Source: Microbacterium sp. SLBN-154
Lineage (GTDB): Bacteria; Actinomycetota; Actinomycetes; Actinomycetales; Microbacteriaceae
DNA: 64,000 nucleotides
NCBI RefSeq assembly: GCF_006715565.1
Contig: NZ_VFNL01000001.1
Coordinates: 2,418,001-2,482,000, forward strand
Direction: 5' to 3'
In this document: one piece after another, positions 17,166-26,058 of the stretch
How positions within the stretch are numbered: position 1 is the stretch's first letter
How the letters are laid out: every line of letters begins with the position of its first letter
Notes under the pieces: model-generated
Told to the model about the DNA's origin: nothing
Seen by the model: only the letters and a program-made list of their open reading frames with translations
Databases searched by the model: none
Made by a program: the position numbers and the translations under genes

Positions 17166-18497
17166 ATGACCGTGCCAGATCTGCCGCCTCGCTCCCCCGG
17201 CGCGGCGGCGGTGCTCGGCCGCTTCGCGCCGATGATCTACGGCCCGACCCTCCTCTTCGCCGTCGGGGAGGGGGCGATCCTCCCCCTCATCCCCGTGATC
17301 GCGGCACGGCTGGGCGCCGACATCGCCTCGGCAGCACTGGTGGCCTCGGCCCTCGTCGTCGGCCAGCTGTGCGGCAACATCCCCGCGGGCTACGCCGTCG
17401 CGCGCATCGGCGAACGGTTCACCATGGCGATCGCCGGTGTGCTCTCCCTCCTCGGCGTGGTGGGCATGGTGTTCGCACCGGGGCTCGGGGTCTTCGCCGC
17501 ATCGGTCTTCCTCATCGGCTTCTGCGCGGCAGCGTTCGGACTCGCCCGCCACTCCTTCATGACCACACGCGTGCCGCTGTCCTTCCGCGCGCGGGCGCTG
17601 TCGCTTCTGGGGGGCACCTTCCGACTCGGGATGTTCCTCGGCCCCTTCCTGTCGGCGGGTCTTCTCGCACTCTTCGGGGACGAGACGGCGAGCATCTGGT
17701 TCTTCGGCGCCTGCCTCGCCGCGGTCATCGCGCTCGTCCTCTTCGGCCCCGATCCCGAGCAGGCCTTGATCGCCGAGCCGCATCGCAGCGGAGCCGCGCG
17801 TTCCGCGTCCGGTGAGCGGGACACCGGGGATGGGGAAAGCGACACCGGCGAGCCTGTCACCACGGGATCGGTTCCCGTCCTCGGTCGACATCGGCCACGC
17901 GAGGGCGTCTTCCGCACGATATGGCGCTACCGCGCGGTGCTCTCTCGGCTGGGCGTCGCCGCGGCATCCCTCTCCGCCGTCCGGTCCGCCCGGCAGGTCG
18001 TGCTGCCGCTCTGGGGCGTGTCCATCGGTCTCGACGCGCAGACGATCGCGCTCGTGGTGGGGGTGTCGGGTGCGATCGATTTCGCACTCTTCTACGCCAG
18101 CGGCCAGGTGATGGACCGGTTCGGCCGGCTCTGGGCGGCCCTGCCGGCCATGATCCTCATGGGGGCGGGCTTCCTGGCACTGGCGTTCACGCACGACCTC
18201 GCCTCGGCCGATATGTGGTTCGCGATGTTCGGCGCCGTGCTGGGGGTCGGCAACGGACTCTCCAGCGGCATCCTCCTGACGCTCGGCGCCGACGCCGCAC
18301 CCCCGGACGATCCCGCACCCTTCCTCGGCTCCTGGCGCACGCTGACCGATGCCGGGGGTGCACTCGCACCCCTCGCCGTGTCCGCGATCGCGGCGGCGGC
18401 ATCGCTGTCGGTCGCGGCGGCGGTGATCGGTGTCGTGGGATTCGTCGGCGCCGGAGCCTTCGCCCGGTGGGTGCCGCGGTTCGTGCCGCGCCCCTGA
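17166..18497 (+). CDS. Major facilitator superfamily transporter
   Basis: 443 aa with two bundles of hydrophobic helices (about 22-190 and 255-440). They are split by a long polar loop (about 198-250, Gly/Asp/Ser-rich). The first loop pattern [13 protein letters not shown] fits the MFS motif A region. It is probably a drug or metabolite exporter; nothing in the sequence fixes substrate or coupling ion. It stands divergent to prfB and 30 bp before the DUF1304 gene, which may be cotranscribed. Confidence 0.88.
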   Translation: MTVPDLPPRSPGAAAVLGRFAPMIYGPTLLFAVGEGAILPLIPVIAARLGADIASAALVASALVVGQLCGNIPAGYAVARIGERFTMAIAGVLSLLGVVGMVFAPGLGVFAASVFLIGFCAAAFGLARHSFMTTRVPLSFRARALSLLGGTFRLGMFLGPFLSAGLLALFGDETASIWFFGACLAAVIALVLFGPDPEQALIAEPHRSGAARSASGERDTGDGESDTGEPVTTGSVPVLGRHRPREGVFRTIWRYRAVLSRLGVAAASLSAVRSARQVVLPLWGVSIGLDAQTIALVVGVSGAIDFALFYASGQVMDRFGRLWAALPAMILMGAGFLALAFTHDLASADMWFAMFGAVLGVGNGLSSGILLTLGADAAPPDDPAPFLGSWRTLTDAGGALAPLAVSAIAAAASLSVAAAVIGVVGFVGAGAFARWVPRFVPRP

Positions 18498-18527
18498 CCG
18501 AGATCGGGTCGGGCGTACGCTCGAAGG

Positions 18528-18917
18528 ATGGTCGTCGTCGGGCTCGTCTTCGCAGCGATCGCTGCCCTCATCCACGTCTACATCTTCGTGTTGGAGTCGC
18601 TGACATGGACGAGCACCCGCACCCGGAAGACCTTCGGCATCCGCAGCCTCGAGGAGGCGGAGGCGATGAGGGCGATGGCCTTCAACCAGGGGTTCTACAA
18701 CCTCTTCCTGGCCGTTTCGGCTCTTCTCGGAATCGTGCTCGTCGCCGCCGGCGTCATCGCCGTGGGTGCAACCCTGGTGTTCGTGGCGACCGGATCGATG
18801 GTCGCCGCGGGCCTCGTGCTCGTCCTGTCGAATCGCCGGATGCTGCGACCCGCCGCCATCCAGGCTGTGCCGCCGCTGATCGCGGTCGTCGCGCTCGCCG
18901 TCGGACTCGCCGTCTGA
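18528..18917 (+). CDS. DUF1304 family membrane protein
   Basis: 129 aa with four hydrophobic helices (about 2-22, 57-77, 81-101, 110-128). Between helices 1 and 2 lies the conserved motif ESLTWTSTRTRKTFGI with NQGFYNLFLA on entering helix 2. This pattern defines DUF1304 (YqjF-like small membrane proteins). Function is unknown. It follows the MFS gene by 30 bp on the same strand. Confidence 0.88.
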   Translation: MVVVGLVFAAIAALIHVYIFVLESLTWTSTRTRKTFGIRSLEEAEAMRAMAFNQGFYNLFLAVSALLGIVLVAAGVIAVGATLVFVATGSMVAAGLVLVLSNRRMLRPAAIQAVPPLIAVVALAVGLAV

Positions 18918-18936
18918 CCGCTCGGGTGCGCGGCGA

Positions 18937-19371
18937 TCATCGCAGCGCGGTACGGCTGGTCGCCGTGGCCTCCAACGCCACGCCATCGGGGACGAAGAGC
19001 GTAGCGATCGGAGGCCGCCACGTGCCCGCGACCGTCACCCGGGCGGATGTTCCGTCGGGCGTGCCCGCGGCGGTGACCCGCAGATCGTCGCCCCACTGCT
19101 CCACGAGAGCGACGGCGAGTTCCCCGACGTCGTCGTCGGTCAGGAGGGCGCGCGGTTCACCGGCGTCGACCACCAGCTCGAAACCGTCCGCGCCCGCGAG
19201 TGCCGCGGCGTCGGCCGCCGCATCGACCCGCTTCTGTGCGAGGTAGAGACTCGTGGCGTCGACACACACGAGGACGACCACGAGCGCGAGCACGGCGTAG
19301 CCGAGGGTGAGGAGCAGGACGCTGCCGGTGTCGTCCGACGCGTCGGCGGCTTTCCGGCATCGACGCGTCAT
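18937..19371 (-). CDS. TadG-like pilus assembly protein (helicase/secretion neighbourhood protein Rv3654c type)
   Basis: 144 aa. The start is the ATG that overlaps the preceding TadE stop (ATGA); a longer upstream reading is out of step with coding. A basic N-terminus with DDTGSVLLLTLGYAVLALV places one membrane helix at about 15-38. The helix is followed by LYLAQKRVDAAADAAALAGAD, the typical Tad Flp pilus minor protein motif. The remainder is an extracellular beta-rich domain. It is the last gene of the Tad operon. Its role as a minor pilin or assembly factor is inferred from family and position. Confidence 0.82.
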   Translation of the reverse strand: MTRRCRKAADASDDTGSVLLLTLGYAVLALVVVLVCVDATSLYLAQKRVDAAADAAALAGADGFELVVDAGEPRALLTDDDVGELAVALVEQWGDDLRVTAAGTPDGTSARVTVAGTWRPPIATLFVPDGVALEATATSRTALR

Positions 19372-19856
19372 CCGCTCTCCCAGAATCGTGACACGCGCTG
19401 CGCGGCTGTCGCCTCCACCGGAATGACGGCGACGCGGTCCAGGCCGAATACCGGCGGCACCAGCGGGAGGGCGACGGTGGTGCGCACCCCCACGAGCAGA
19501 GTCGCACCCGCCCGCGGGCAGGCGCCGCCCGACGGAGCGCACGCGAGCGAAAGGTCGAGGCGATCGGGGTCGATGCCGTACTCCCCCGCGACCGAGGCGA
19601 TGACGTGCTCGGCGCGCCGGTCGGCATCGGCGGCGTCGCTCGCACCGGCCACAGCCCGCGCGACGTGTCGGGCGCCGGCCTCCACCCCGAGCGCCTGTCC
19701 TTGGATGAGCCCGAGGGACACGACGACGTAGACGAGGGGAACGAGCAGGAGCAGACCCACGACGATGAACTCCAGTGCGGCCGAGCCGCGGTCGTCGGGG
19801 TCATCGGCGAGACCCGCGAGGTCCGTCGCCTCAGTCGAACGATTCGACGGGCGCAT
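19368..19856 (-). CDS. TadE-like minor pilin
   Basis: 162 aa. An acidic N-terminus ends in DDRG, followed by SAALEFIVVGLLLLVPLVYV. This is a TadE-type hydrophobic segment with Glu at position +5 after the Gly, where prepilin peptidase cuts. The extracellular part has two cysteines (LACAPSGGAC) that probably pair. TadE proteins are processed pseudopilins that help Flp fibre assembly. The start overlaps the preceding TadE-like gene by 26 bp and the stop overlaps the next start. Confidence 0.88.
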   Translation of the reverse strand: MRPSNRSTEATDLAGLADDPDDRGSAALEFIVVGLLLLVPLVYVVVSLGLIQGQALGVEAGARHVARAVAGASDAADADRRAEHVIASVAGEYGIDPDRLDLSLACAPSGGACPRAGATLLVGVRTTVALPLVPPVFGLDRVAVIPVEATAAQRVSRFWESG

Positions 19857-20262
19857 GGGCCTTCACCTCCATCAGACCGGGAAGACCGATCAGGCCGATC
19901 GCGGGAAGGGGCGCCCGCACGGTCACCTCCACGGCCGGGTAGCCGAAGGAGGCGGTCTCGGTGACGACGACACCGTCGGCGTACGCCGCGCCGACGGTGC
20001 GCGTGACGATCTGCGACGTACGCTCTGCACCGTCGAGGAGGGAGGTGTCGGCGAGGGCGGCGTGATACGCGCCTTCGACGGCTGCGTCATGGATGACGTT
20101 GCGGATGTAGATGCCGAGTCCGAGTTGCAGGACGCCCAGCGTGAGCGCGGTCAGCATCACGCCGACCAGGACGAACTCCACGGGTGCGGAGCCGCGCTCG
20201 TCAGCGGCATCCGCTTCCCACGGCCGGATCGGACGACCCGTGGCGCGCGCTCCCGCGGGCAC
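19831..20262 (-). CDS. TadE-like minor pilin
   Basis: 143 aa from a GTG one base after the stop of the Flp-like gene. The sequence ADERG-SAPVEFVLVGVMLTALTLG carries the same Gly cut site and Glu+5 as the next gene, then one membrane helix. VEGAYHAALAD and a beta-rich C-terminus follow. It is a second TadE paralogue; two in tandem are common in actinobacterial Tad loci. GTG is accepted because of the tight spacing, though the ribosome site is not strong. Confidence 0.87.
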   Translation of the reverse strand: MPAGARATGRPIRPWEADAADERGSAPVEFVLVGVMLTALTLGVLQLGLGIYIRNVIHDAAVEGAYHAALADTSLLDGAERTSQIVTRTVGAAYADGVVVTETASFGYPAVEVTVRAPLPAIGLIGLPGLMEVKAHAPVESFD

Positions 20263-20263
20263 C

Positions 20264-20464
20264 TCAGAAGCCCGAGACGCGCTCGATGGCCTGCTCGAAC
20301 AGCCCCGCCAGCGCCGGACCGGCGAGGGCCCAGATCACCACGACCAGTCCGGCGGTCATCAGGGTGATCAGCACCCAGCCGGGCACGTCGCCGCGGTCGT
20401 CGGCGATCACGTCGCCGAACGCGGTCCGCGCGCGGGTCCAGTTTCGGCTCACGGACTGGCGCAT
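20264..20464 (-). CDS. Small Flp-like pilin peptide
   Basis: 66 aa from an ATG with a strong AAAGGAGA site; a longer upstream reading starts before it. A basic N-terminal 20 residues and DDRG lead into DVPGWVLITLMTAGLVVVIW, then AGPALAGLFEQAIERVSGF. The size, single helix and position between tadC and tadE match the Flp major pilin slot. The residue at +5 is Trp rather than Glu, so processing by a normal prepilin peptidase is uncertain. It may be the main fibre subunit or a membrane adaptor. Confidence 0.8.
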   Translation of the reverse strand: MRQSVSRNWTRARTAFGDVIADDRGDVPGWVLITLMTAGLVVVIWALAGPALAGLFEQAIERVSGF

Positions 20465-20526
20465 GCAGTTCTCCTTTCGTCGGGGCCTCCGGGCCCTGTC
20501 ATTCCGGGTGCTGAGGCGGGTGCGGA

Positions 20527-21459
20527 TCATCCGATCCCCAACCGCAGCAGGAAGATGCCGGGGAACACAGCGAAGAGCACGCTCAGCGGCAGGATCAGGA
20601 AGACCAAGGGCACGAGCATGGCGATCTCGTTGCGCCCCGCGCGTTCGATGAGGGCTCGTTTGGCGTCTTCGCGGGCGTCCAGCGCCTGCGCGTGCAGCAC
20701 CTGGGCCAGCGGCGCACCGCGGTCGATCGCAGCCGCGAGGTGATCGACCGCGCGTGAGACCGCAGGGGAATCCACCCGAGCCGCCAGATCGGTGAGGGCG
20801 TCCGCGAGCGACGATCCGGTTCCCACCGCGACGACCGCGCCGCGCAGCTCGACGGTCATCTCACCGCCCGACAGGTCGCCCACACGACGCAACGCATCGA
20901 GGATGCCTTCACCGGCAGACAGACACAGCGCGAGGAACTCGAGCACCGTAGGGAGTTCCTCCTCGATGCGGGCGCGTCGCTGCCGAGCGGCGCGTGAGAG
21001 CTGCAGATCGCAGGCGATGGCGCCCGCCGTCGCGAGCAGCGGCGGGAGAAGCACCGCCGCGGGCGATCCGCGGCCGGTCAGCATGAGCACGACGACGACC
21101 ACGGCGCCGACGGTGAGGCCGGCGAGCGCGAAGCCGAGCTGGCGTCCGCGAAAGGCGGCGATGTCGCTCGTCCACGCCGCCTGGCGGAGGCGCCGCTCCA
21201 CCGAGGCGGAACCGGCCAGACGCGCGGCGATCGTGTTCTGCATCCGCTGCCAGATCGCCGCCAGATCATCACCGAAGCCCCCGGTGAGGGGCGTGGCGCC
21301 GATCGGATCGGTGATGTCGCGGATGTAGGGGGCGATCCGCTGGCTGAGCGTGGCCGATCGCCAGCGCGGAGCGCGGGAGACAAGGAGCAGGATGCCGGCC
21401 CCCAGGGCGACGCCGAGCAACACCGCCAGGGACACGTCGGTCAGCGCGAGAGCGGTCAT
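20527..21459 (-). CDS. tadC: Type II secretion F family protein TadC
   Basis: 310 aa. The start ATG overlaps the tadB stop by four bases (ATGA). One helix lies at the N-terminus, with others at about 110-150, and two helices come at the end. The T2SSF domain (about 165-290) contains LPTVLEFLALCLSAGEGILDALRRV. This is a polytopic platform protein of the Tad secretion machine that pairs with TadB and is driven by TadA. A 62-bp gap to the Flp-like gene may hold a second promoter or processing site. Confidence 0.9.
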   Translation of the reverse strand: MTALALTDVSLAVLLGVALGAGILLLVSRAPRWRSATLSQRIAPYIRDITDPIGATPLTGGFGDDLAAIWQRMQNTIAARLAGSASVERRLRQAAWTSDIAAFRGRQLGFALAGLTVGAVVVVVLMLTGRGSPAAVLLPPLLATAGAIACDLQLSRAARQRRARIEEELPTVLEFLALCLSAGEGILDALRRVGDLSGGEMTVELRGAVVAVGTGSSLADALTDLAARVDSPAVSRAVDHLAAAIDRGAPLAQVLHAQALDAREDAKRALIERAGRNEIAMLVPLVFLILPLSVLFAVFPGIFLLRLGIG

Positions 21460-22322
21460 CGCGCCCACCTTCGGGCCTCGGGGAGGCGGCCGATGCGCAG
21501 CATGATGCGGAACGCGACCACCGACACCACCGCACCGCCGACGATCAGGACCATCCCCTCCGCGGTCGCATAGGCGGCAGCCCCCTCCGGACGCAGCGCC
21601 AGGAGGGCCAGGATCACCCAGGGAGCGGCGGCACCGAGGACCGCAGCGCCGCGGATCCATGACTGACGCGCGTCCACCTCTGCGCGAATCGCCGCGTCGG
21701 AACGAACTGACGCCGAAAGTGCGCGAAGCACCGTGCTCAGCTCGGTGCCGCCGACCTGACGGGCCATCCGGAGGGTCTCGACGACCCGATCGGCCACCGG
21801 GTCGGCGAGGCTGTTCTTGAGGGCGAGGATCGCCGAGTCGAAGTGCCCGGATGCCGCCAGATCGCGGGCGAAGCCGCGGAAGTTCGGACGGAGGGCGAGC
21901 GGAGCCGACTCCGCCAGACTGGCCACCGCGTCGGGAAGCGACATGCCCGCGCGCACCGAAGCGACGAGGAGGTCGCACACATCGGGCCAGAGCGATCGCC
22001 TGTTCTTCCTCATCCGGTCGCGCCGGGCCCGCACCCACCAGTAGGGGGCGACCGCCGCCCCTGCCAGGGCCACCAGCGCGAGCGGCAGCACGGCGGTGAT
22101 CAGGAAGACCGACGCGGCGACGACGACGGCGAGCAGCACCGCGATGACGACGAGGGCGAGGGGAGTGACACGGGCCAGCCCGGCCTCCCGCAGGAGCTGG
22201 GTCATCCGGCCGCCCTCTGCCGCGGAGACGGCCGGTCGCTTCTCCCCGGTGGCGGGCCAGAGCCAGGGCGACAGTGCGAGCAGGATCCCAGCGGCCAGCA
22301 CACCGCCCCAGAGGAGCGTCAT
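21456..22322 (-). CDS. tadB: Type II secretion F family protein TadB
   Basis: 288 aa. Helices at about 5-22, 55-100 and 215-265 flank a T2SSF domain with RSLWPDVCDLLVASVRAGMS and a second half ELSTVLRALSASVRSDAAIR. It forms the inner-membrane platform with TadC. The start overlaps the tadA stop by four bases. Confidence 0.9.
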   Translation of the reverse strand: MTLLWGGVLAAGILLALSPWLWPATGEKRPAVSAAEGGRMTQLLREAGLARVTPLALVVIAVLLAVVVAASVFLITAVLPLALVALAGAAVAPYWWVRARRDRMRKNRRSLWPDVCDLLVASVRAGMSLPDAVASLAESAPLALRPNFRGFARDLAASGHFDSAILALKNSLADPVADRVVETLRMARQVGGTELSTVLRALSASVRSDAAIRAEVDARQSWIRGAAVLGAAAPWVILALLALRPEGAAAYATAEGMVLIVGGAVVSVVAFRIMLRIGRLPEARRWAR

Positions 22323-23476
22323 CGCTCCCCCGCCCGATAGAGGACGCGTGACGCGATGACACCGTCGCGGACACCCGTGGGCTCGACGATCTCGCCGACG
22401 CGACGGCGCCCGTCCACCGCTCGCTCGCAGTGCACGACGAGGTCCACGCCCTGGGCGACCGCGGGGACCACGAAGGCGGCGTCGATGTTGCGGCCGGCGA
22501 GAAGCGGGAGGGTCGAGAGCTTCACCAAGGCCTCGGGCGCGGAGTTCGCGTGGATGGTCGCCGCACCCGGCACCCCGGTGTTGAGGGCGAGGAGCAGGTC
22601 CAGCGCCTCGGCGTCGCGCACCTCACCGACGACGATGCGGTCGGGGCGCATCCGCAGAGCCTCCTTGACGAGTCTGCGAAGCGTCACCTCGCCCGTTCCC
22701 TCCAGACTCGGCTGTCGCCCCTGCATGGCCACGAGATCGGGAGCCGACACCGCCAGCTCGAACGTCTCCTCCACCGTCACGATCCGGTGCGCCCGGGGGC
22801 TGGCGGCGACCAGCGCGCCGAGCAGCGTCGTCTTGCCTGCGTGGGTGGCCCCAGACACCAGGACGCTCCGCCCCTCGCCCATCGCCCGACGAAGCAGATC
22901 CGCCGCGCAAGGCTCGAGGGAACCGACCGCGACCAGCGCGTTCAGATCGCGATAGGCCGGGAGGAACTTCCGGATGTTGACGGCCCAGTGTCGCCGCGTG
23001 ATGTCGGGGATGACCACGTGCAGGCGACTGCCGTCGGGAAGAGACGCGTCAACGAACGGCTGGCTGAGGTCGACCCTGCGGCCCGTCGCGTGCAGCATCC
23101 GTTCCACCAGGTCTCGGACCGCTGTGTCGGTGAGGTGCAGGGGAACCCGCTCGGGCACCCCACCTCGTGCCACATACACGCGATCAGGCGCGTTGATCCA
23201 CAGCTCCTCGACCCCGGGGTCGTCGAGATAGGCCTGCAGGGGGCCGTAGCCGGTGACCTGCGCGACGACCTCGCGGACGGCGCCTGATTCGTCATCGATG
23301 GTGGCCAGACCCCGGGCCAGGGCGTAGTCGTTGTGACGCCGAACCTCGTCGGCGGCGATCCGCGCCGCCGCATCCGGGTCCTTCGTCGGATCCGCGCTCT
23401 GCGCGCGCAGCCGATCACGAACGCGAGCCACGACGACCGTGGTCGAAGCGTCGTCGAGACGGGCGGTGGAAGTCAC
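22319..23476 (-). CDS. tadA: CpaF/TadA family pilus assembly ATPase
   Basis: 385 aa from a GTG with AAGGAT upstream; a longer upstream reading has no family resemblance. The N-terminal helical domain ends at GYGPLQAYLDDPGVEELWIN. The ATPase core has Walker A GATHAGKTT, a Walker B-like LRMRPDRIVVGEVR and a His box (TGVPGAATIHANS). This hexameric ATPase drives extension and perhaps retraction of the Flp fibre. It opens the tadA-tadB-tadC-flp-tadE-tadE-tadG operon. No TadZ or prepilin peptidase gene is in the window. The first 117 bp upstream are shared with the divergent stress protein gene. Confidence 0.93.
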   Translation of the reverse strand: MTSTARLDDASTTVVVARVRDRLRAQSADPTKDPDAAARIAADEVRRHNDYALARGLATIDDESGAVREVVAQVTGYGPLQAYLDDPGVEELWINAPDRVYVARGGVPERVPLHLTDTAVRDLVERMLHATGRRVDLSQPFVDASLPDGSRLHVVIPDITRRHWAVNIRKFLPAYRDLNALVAVGSLEPCAADLLRRAMGEGRSVLVSGATHAGKTTLLGALVAASPRAHRIVTVEETFELAVSAPDLVAMQGRQPSLEGTGEVTLRRLVKEALRMRPDRIVVGEVRDAEALDLLLALNTGVPGAATIHANSAPEALVKLSTLPLLAGRNIDAAFVVPAVAQGVDLVVHCERAVDGRRRVGEIVEPTGVRDGVIASRVLYRAGER

Positions 23477-23593
23477 CGGAGCATCCTTGCAAAATCGCGC
23501 CGATCGTCCCCGGATGTTATCCACAGCCCGCTTCGACGAGGCGGTGTGACGTTGGTCCCGCCCACCGTCGCGCCCGACCATCAGGCTGGCGGG

Positions 23594-24076
23594 ATGACGA
23601 CAGACCGCGGACACGACCTGATCATTGCGGCGGTCGACGGCTCACCGTCGTCGACCGAAGCGCTCCGTTACGCGTCTCGCCTGGCAGATGCCCTTCACGC
23701 GCCCCTCGACGCCGTCATCACCTGGAGCTATCCGCCCTACAGCGACCCGGCGTTCATCTCCGCGTGGTCGCCGAAGGACGATGCCACGACGATCCTCGAC
23801 GACGCCATCCGACAGGCCTTCGGCGAGAACCCTCCGGCGGAGATCGGGAGGCGGGTCCTCGCCGGGGCAGCCGCCCCTACGCTCATCGAGCTCAGTGGGT
23901 CGGCCGCGATGCTCGTCGTGGGCAGTCGAGGCCTCGGCGGGTTCGCCGGTCTTCTCCTCGGCTCGGTCAGCGCCGCCTGCGCCGAGCACGCCCACTGTCC
24001 GGTCCTCGTCGTCCACCCCCGCGTCGCGCCCGCCTCCGTCGACGCGGCCGCCGTGCAGCAGAGTGCTCATCGGTGA
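23594..24076 (+). CDS. Universal stress protein (UspA family)
   Basis: 160 aa. It begins LIIAAVDGSPSSTEALRYA, with the Asp of the ATP-binding fold. The C-terminal nucleotide loop reads Val-Gly-Ser-Arg-Gly-Leu-Gly-Gly-Phe-Ala-Gly-Leu-Leu-Leu-Gly-Ser-Val-Ser. This matches the G-2x-G-9x-G-S/T loop of ATP-binding Usp proteins. It probably works in stress or stationary phase. It is divergent from tadA and 43 bp ahead of the PNPOx-like gene. Confidence 0.93.
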   Translation: MTTDRGHDLIIAAVDGSPSSTEALRYASRLADALHAPLDAVITWSYPPYSDPAFISAWSPKDDATTILDDAIRQAFGENPPAEIGRRVLAGAAAPTLIELSGSAAMLVVGSRGLGGFAGLLLGSVSAACAEHAHCPVLVVHPRVAPASVDAAAVQQSAHR

Positions 24077-24119
24077 TGCTGTCACGGCGCGCCTGAGGCG
24101 ACGTGTGGAGGGCAGGAGC

Positions 24120-24722
24120 ATGACCGCGGTGGAAGGGGCGCCCAATCCCTACCTGCGCCGACCGGCGCCTGACCCGCCGACGCCGGGGGCGCTCGGTGTG
24201 CGGGAGCTCTCCGCGGACGAATGCTGGCTGCTCGTCCGTCGTCAGTCTCTCGGGAGGTTCGCTTTCCCTCAGCGGGAGCGGGCTCCGCTGGTGTTCCCGA
24301 TGAACTACCTCGTCTTCGAGGACACGCTCATCGTCCGCTCGGCACCGGGGACGAAACTGGAGAACCTGCTGCACACCTCCCTCGTCACCTTCGAGCTCGA
24401 TGGTACGGACCGGGCGCAGTGGTGGAGTGTCGTCATGGAGGGGTGTGTCCGGCGGATGGACGCCGACGATGAGATCGAACAGACCGGGGCTGTCGACCTG
24501 GTGTCGTGGAATCCGGTGCCGAAGTTCGATTTCCTTCGCATTACTCCCACGCTCATCACCGGCAGGAGATTCCCGAACCCGACTCGTCATCCGTCGACGG
24601 ACGGACATCGCGTGCTGTGGAAGGCCCCCATCGACAACGGGCGACTCAAGCCCTCCCCCATCCCGCATCTGCCTCCCCCGCGGCAGCGCGGGACGGGTAT
24701 GGACCCTGCTACGTCGAGATGA
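24120..24722 (+). CDS. Pyridoxamine 5'-phosphate oxidase family (flavin-binding split barrel) protein
   Basis: 200 aa. ATG start with AGGAG six bases upstream. ELSADECWLLVRRQSLGRFAF, FPMNYLVFEDTLIVRSAPGTK and SLVTFELDG are the FMN split-barrel signature of stress-induced PNPOx-like proteins. The C-terminal tail (about 150-200) is Pro-rich and longer than the core. It is probably an F420- or FMN-binding redox protein; the true substrate is unknown. It follows the stress protein gene and may share its transcript. Confidence 0.86.
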   Translation: MTAVEGAPNPYLRRPAPDPPTPGALGVRELSADECWLLVRRQSLGRFAFPQRERAPLVFPMNYLVFEDTLIVRSAPGTKLENLLHTSLVTFELDGTDRAQWWSVVMEGCVRRMDADDEIEQTGAVDLVSWNPVPKFDFLRITPTLITGRRFPNPTRHPSTDGHRVLWKAPIDNGRLKPSPIPHLPPPRQRGTGMDPATSR

Positions 24723-24734
24723 GAGAGTGCTCCT

Positions 24735-25004
24735 GTGATCACACCGAGTGAACCTTCCAACCGTTCGACCGTGCTGAAGAGTGCAGCCGAAGGCGCTGCG
24801 GCGGCCACCACCGTGGCCCCCGTCGTCCGCGTGGCCCTGGGGCTCCTCGGCATCGTGCAGGCCGCATTCGCGTTCCTGGCGTTCTGGGACCTCGCCCATC
24901 GAGACAGCCGGCAGGTCACCGGACCGAAGCCCGTGTGGATACCCGTCATCCTCGTCAACTGGATCGGGCCGGCGGCCTACTTCCTCTTCGGCATCAAACG
25001 CTGA
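24735..25004 (+). CDS. Small PLDc_N-type membrane protein
   Basis: 89 aa starting at GTG, 12 bp after the previous stop. Two helices (about 30-53 and 66-85) and the motif AFWDLAHRD with NWIGPAAYFLFGIKR are typical of PLDc_N small membrane proteins. Function unknown. Confidence 0.82.
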   Translation: MITPSEPSNRSTVLKSAAEGAAAATTVAPVVRVALGLLGIVQAAFAFLAFWDLAHRDSRQVTGPKPVWIPVILVNWIGPAAYFLFGIKR

Positions 25005-25074
25005 TCCGACGGTCGGAGCTCTCGGGTTATCCCCATGCTCCCGCGGGAACCGCTCGCCTAGACTGATCCCACCC

Positions 25075-25156
25075 GCGGGAGTGGTGAAACTGGCAGACAC
25101 GCAGGATTTAGGTTCCTGTGCCTCCGGGCGTGTGGGTTCAAGTCCCACCTTCCGCA
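25075..25156 (+). tRNA. tRNA-Leu (anticodon UAG)
   Basis: GCGGGAG at the 5' end pairs with CTTCCGC at the 3' end. A 7-nt loop TTTAGGT between GGA and TCC arms gives anticodon UAG, reading CUA. A long variable arm and the T loop GGTTCAAGTCC are present, as expected for a class II leucine tRNA. The CCA end is not encoded. Confidence 0.95.
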
Positions 25157-25219
25157 CGCGCATTCCGTTCGTTCCACGGCGAGATGCCGCCCCTGCCGCC
25201 GCGACCCGACGGGACTCAC

Positions 25220-26005
25220 GTGTACACCGTTCCCACCGCTCTCATCCCCTGGCTCGATCCCGCCGCGATCATCGCCGCGGCCGGCCCCTGGGCCCTTGCC
25301 GTGGTCTGCTTCATCGTGTTCGCCGAGACCGGCCTCCTGGTGGGGTTCCTCCTCCCCGGTGACACTCTGCTGATCATGGCGGGCCTGCTCTCGCACCCCT
25401 CCGAGGTGGCGCCCAACGGTGTCTTCGGCATCAGCGCATGGTGGGTGGCACTCCTGATCGGACTCGCCGCGTTCGTCGGCGGTGAAGTCGGATACCTCAT
25501 CGGGCACAAGGGCGGTCCCGCGGTGTTCGAACGAAAGGAATCCGGCGTCTTCAGCCGGCGCAACGTCGAGCGCACCAATGCCTTCTTCGAGCGGTGGGGC
25601 GGACTGACGATCATCCTCGCCCGCTTCGTGCCGATCGTCCGCACCTTCGCGCCCGTGGCGGCCGGCGTCGGCCACATGCCGTGGCACCGCTACACCCTGT
25701 ACAACTTCATCGGCGCGGTCATCTGGGGCTTCGGTCTGACGATGATCGGCTACGGCATCGGATTCATCCCCGGCGTCGGACAGTTCGTGACCGACTACAT
25801 CGACGTGATCCTGCTCGTCGCGGTCGGCGGCACGGTGATCTTCATCGTCTGGCACTACCTCGCCGAGCGCCGGAAGGCCAAGAAGGCCGCGGCGGCGGGC
25901 GAGGACGTCGACACCGACGCCGTCGAGGCGCGCCAGCTCGTGCTCGACCCCGACGTGTTCCAGCGCGGGCCCGAGCACCGCCCGGGAACGACCCCCGAGG
26001 GCTGA
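25220..26005 (+). CDS. DedA family (SNARE-associated) membrane protein
   Basis: 261 aa from GTG at 25220; an ATG at 25184 would add 12 residues. Neither has a strong ribosome site. I prefer the GTG because the extra residues do not resemble the family and lie close to the tRNA end. FAETGLLVGFLLPGDTLLIMAGLL and ARFVPIVRTFAPVAAGVGHM are the DedA hallmarks, with the re-entrant loop and conserved Arg. DedA proteins help lipid carrier flipping (undecaprenyl phosphate) and membrane homeostasis. The C-terminal 50 residues are charged and cytoplasmic. Confidence 0.9.
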   Translation: MYTVPTALIPWLDPAAIIAAAGPWALAVVCFIVFAETGLLVGFLLPGDTLLIMAGLLSHPSEVAPNGVFGISAWWVALLIGLAAFVGGEVGYLIGHKGGPAVFERKESGVFSRRNVERTNAFFERWGGLTIILARFVPIVRTFAPVAAGVGHMPWHRYTLYNFIGAVIWGFGLTMIGYGIGFIPGVGQFVTDYIDVILLVAVGGTVIFIVWHYLAERRKAKKAAAAGEDVDTDAVEARQLVLDPDVFQRGPEHRPGTTPEG

Positions 26006-26058
26006 GCGCCGTCCGGCCCGCCCTTCTAGGAGCGGGGCGCCGGGCGTACCCTCGGCGC

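Noticed and set aside
20527..22374. A 615-residue frame covering tadB and tadC
   Set aside because: The N-terminal half is the wrong frame of tadB. Real TadC starts at 21459.
23517..23525. TTATCCACA, a perfect DnaA box, between tadA and the stress gene
   Set aside because: A single box is expected by chance and no dnaA/dnaN, AT-rich stretch or other boxes are near; not an origin.
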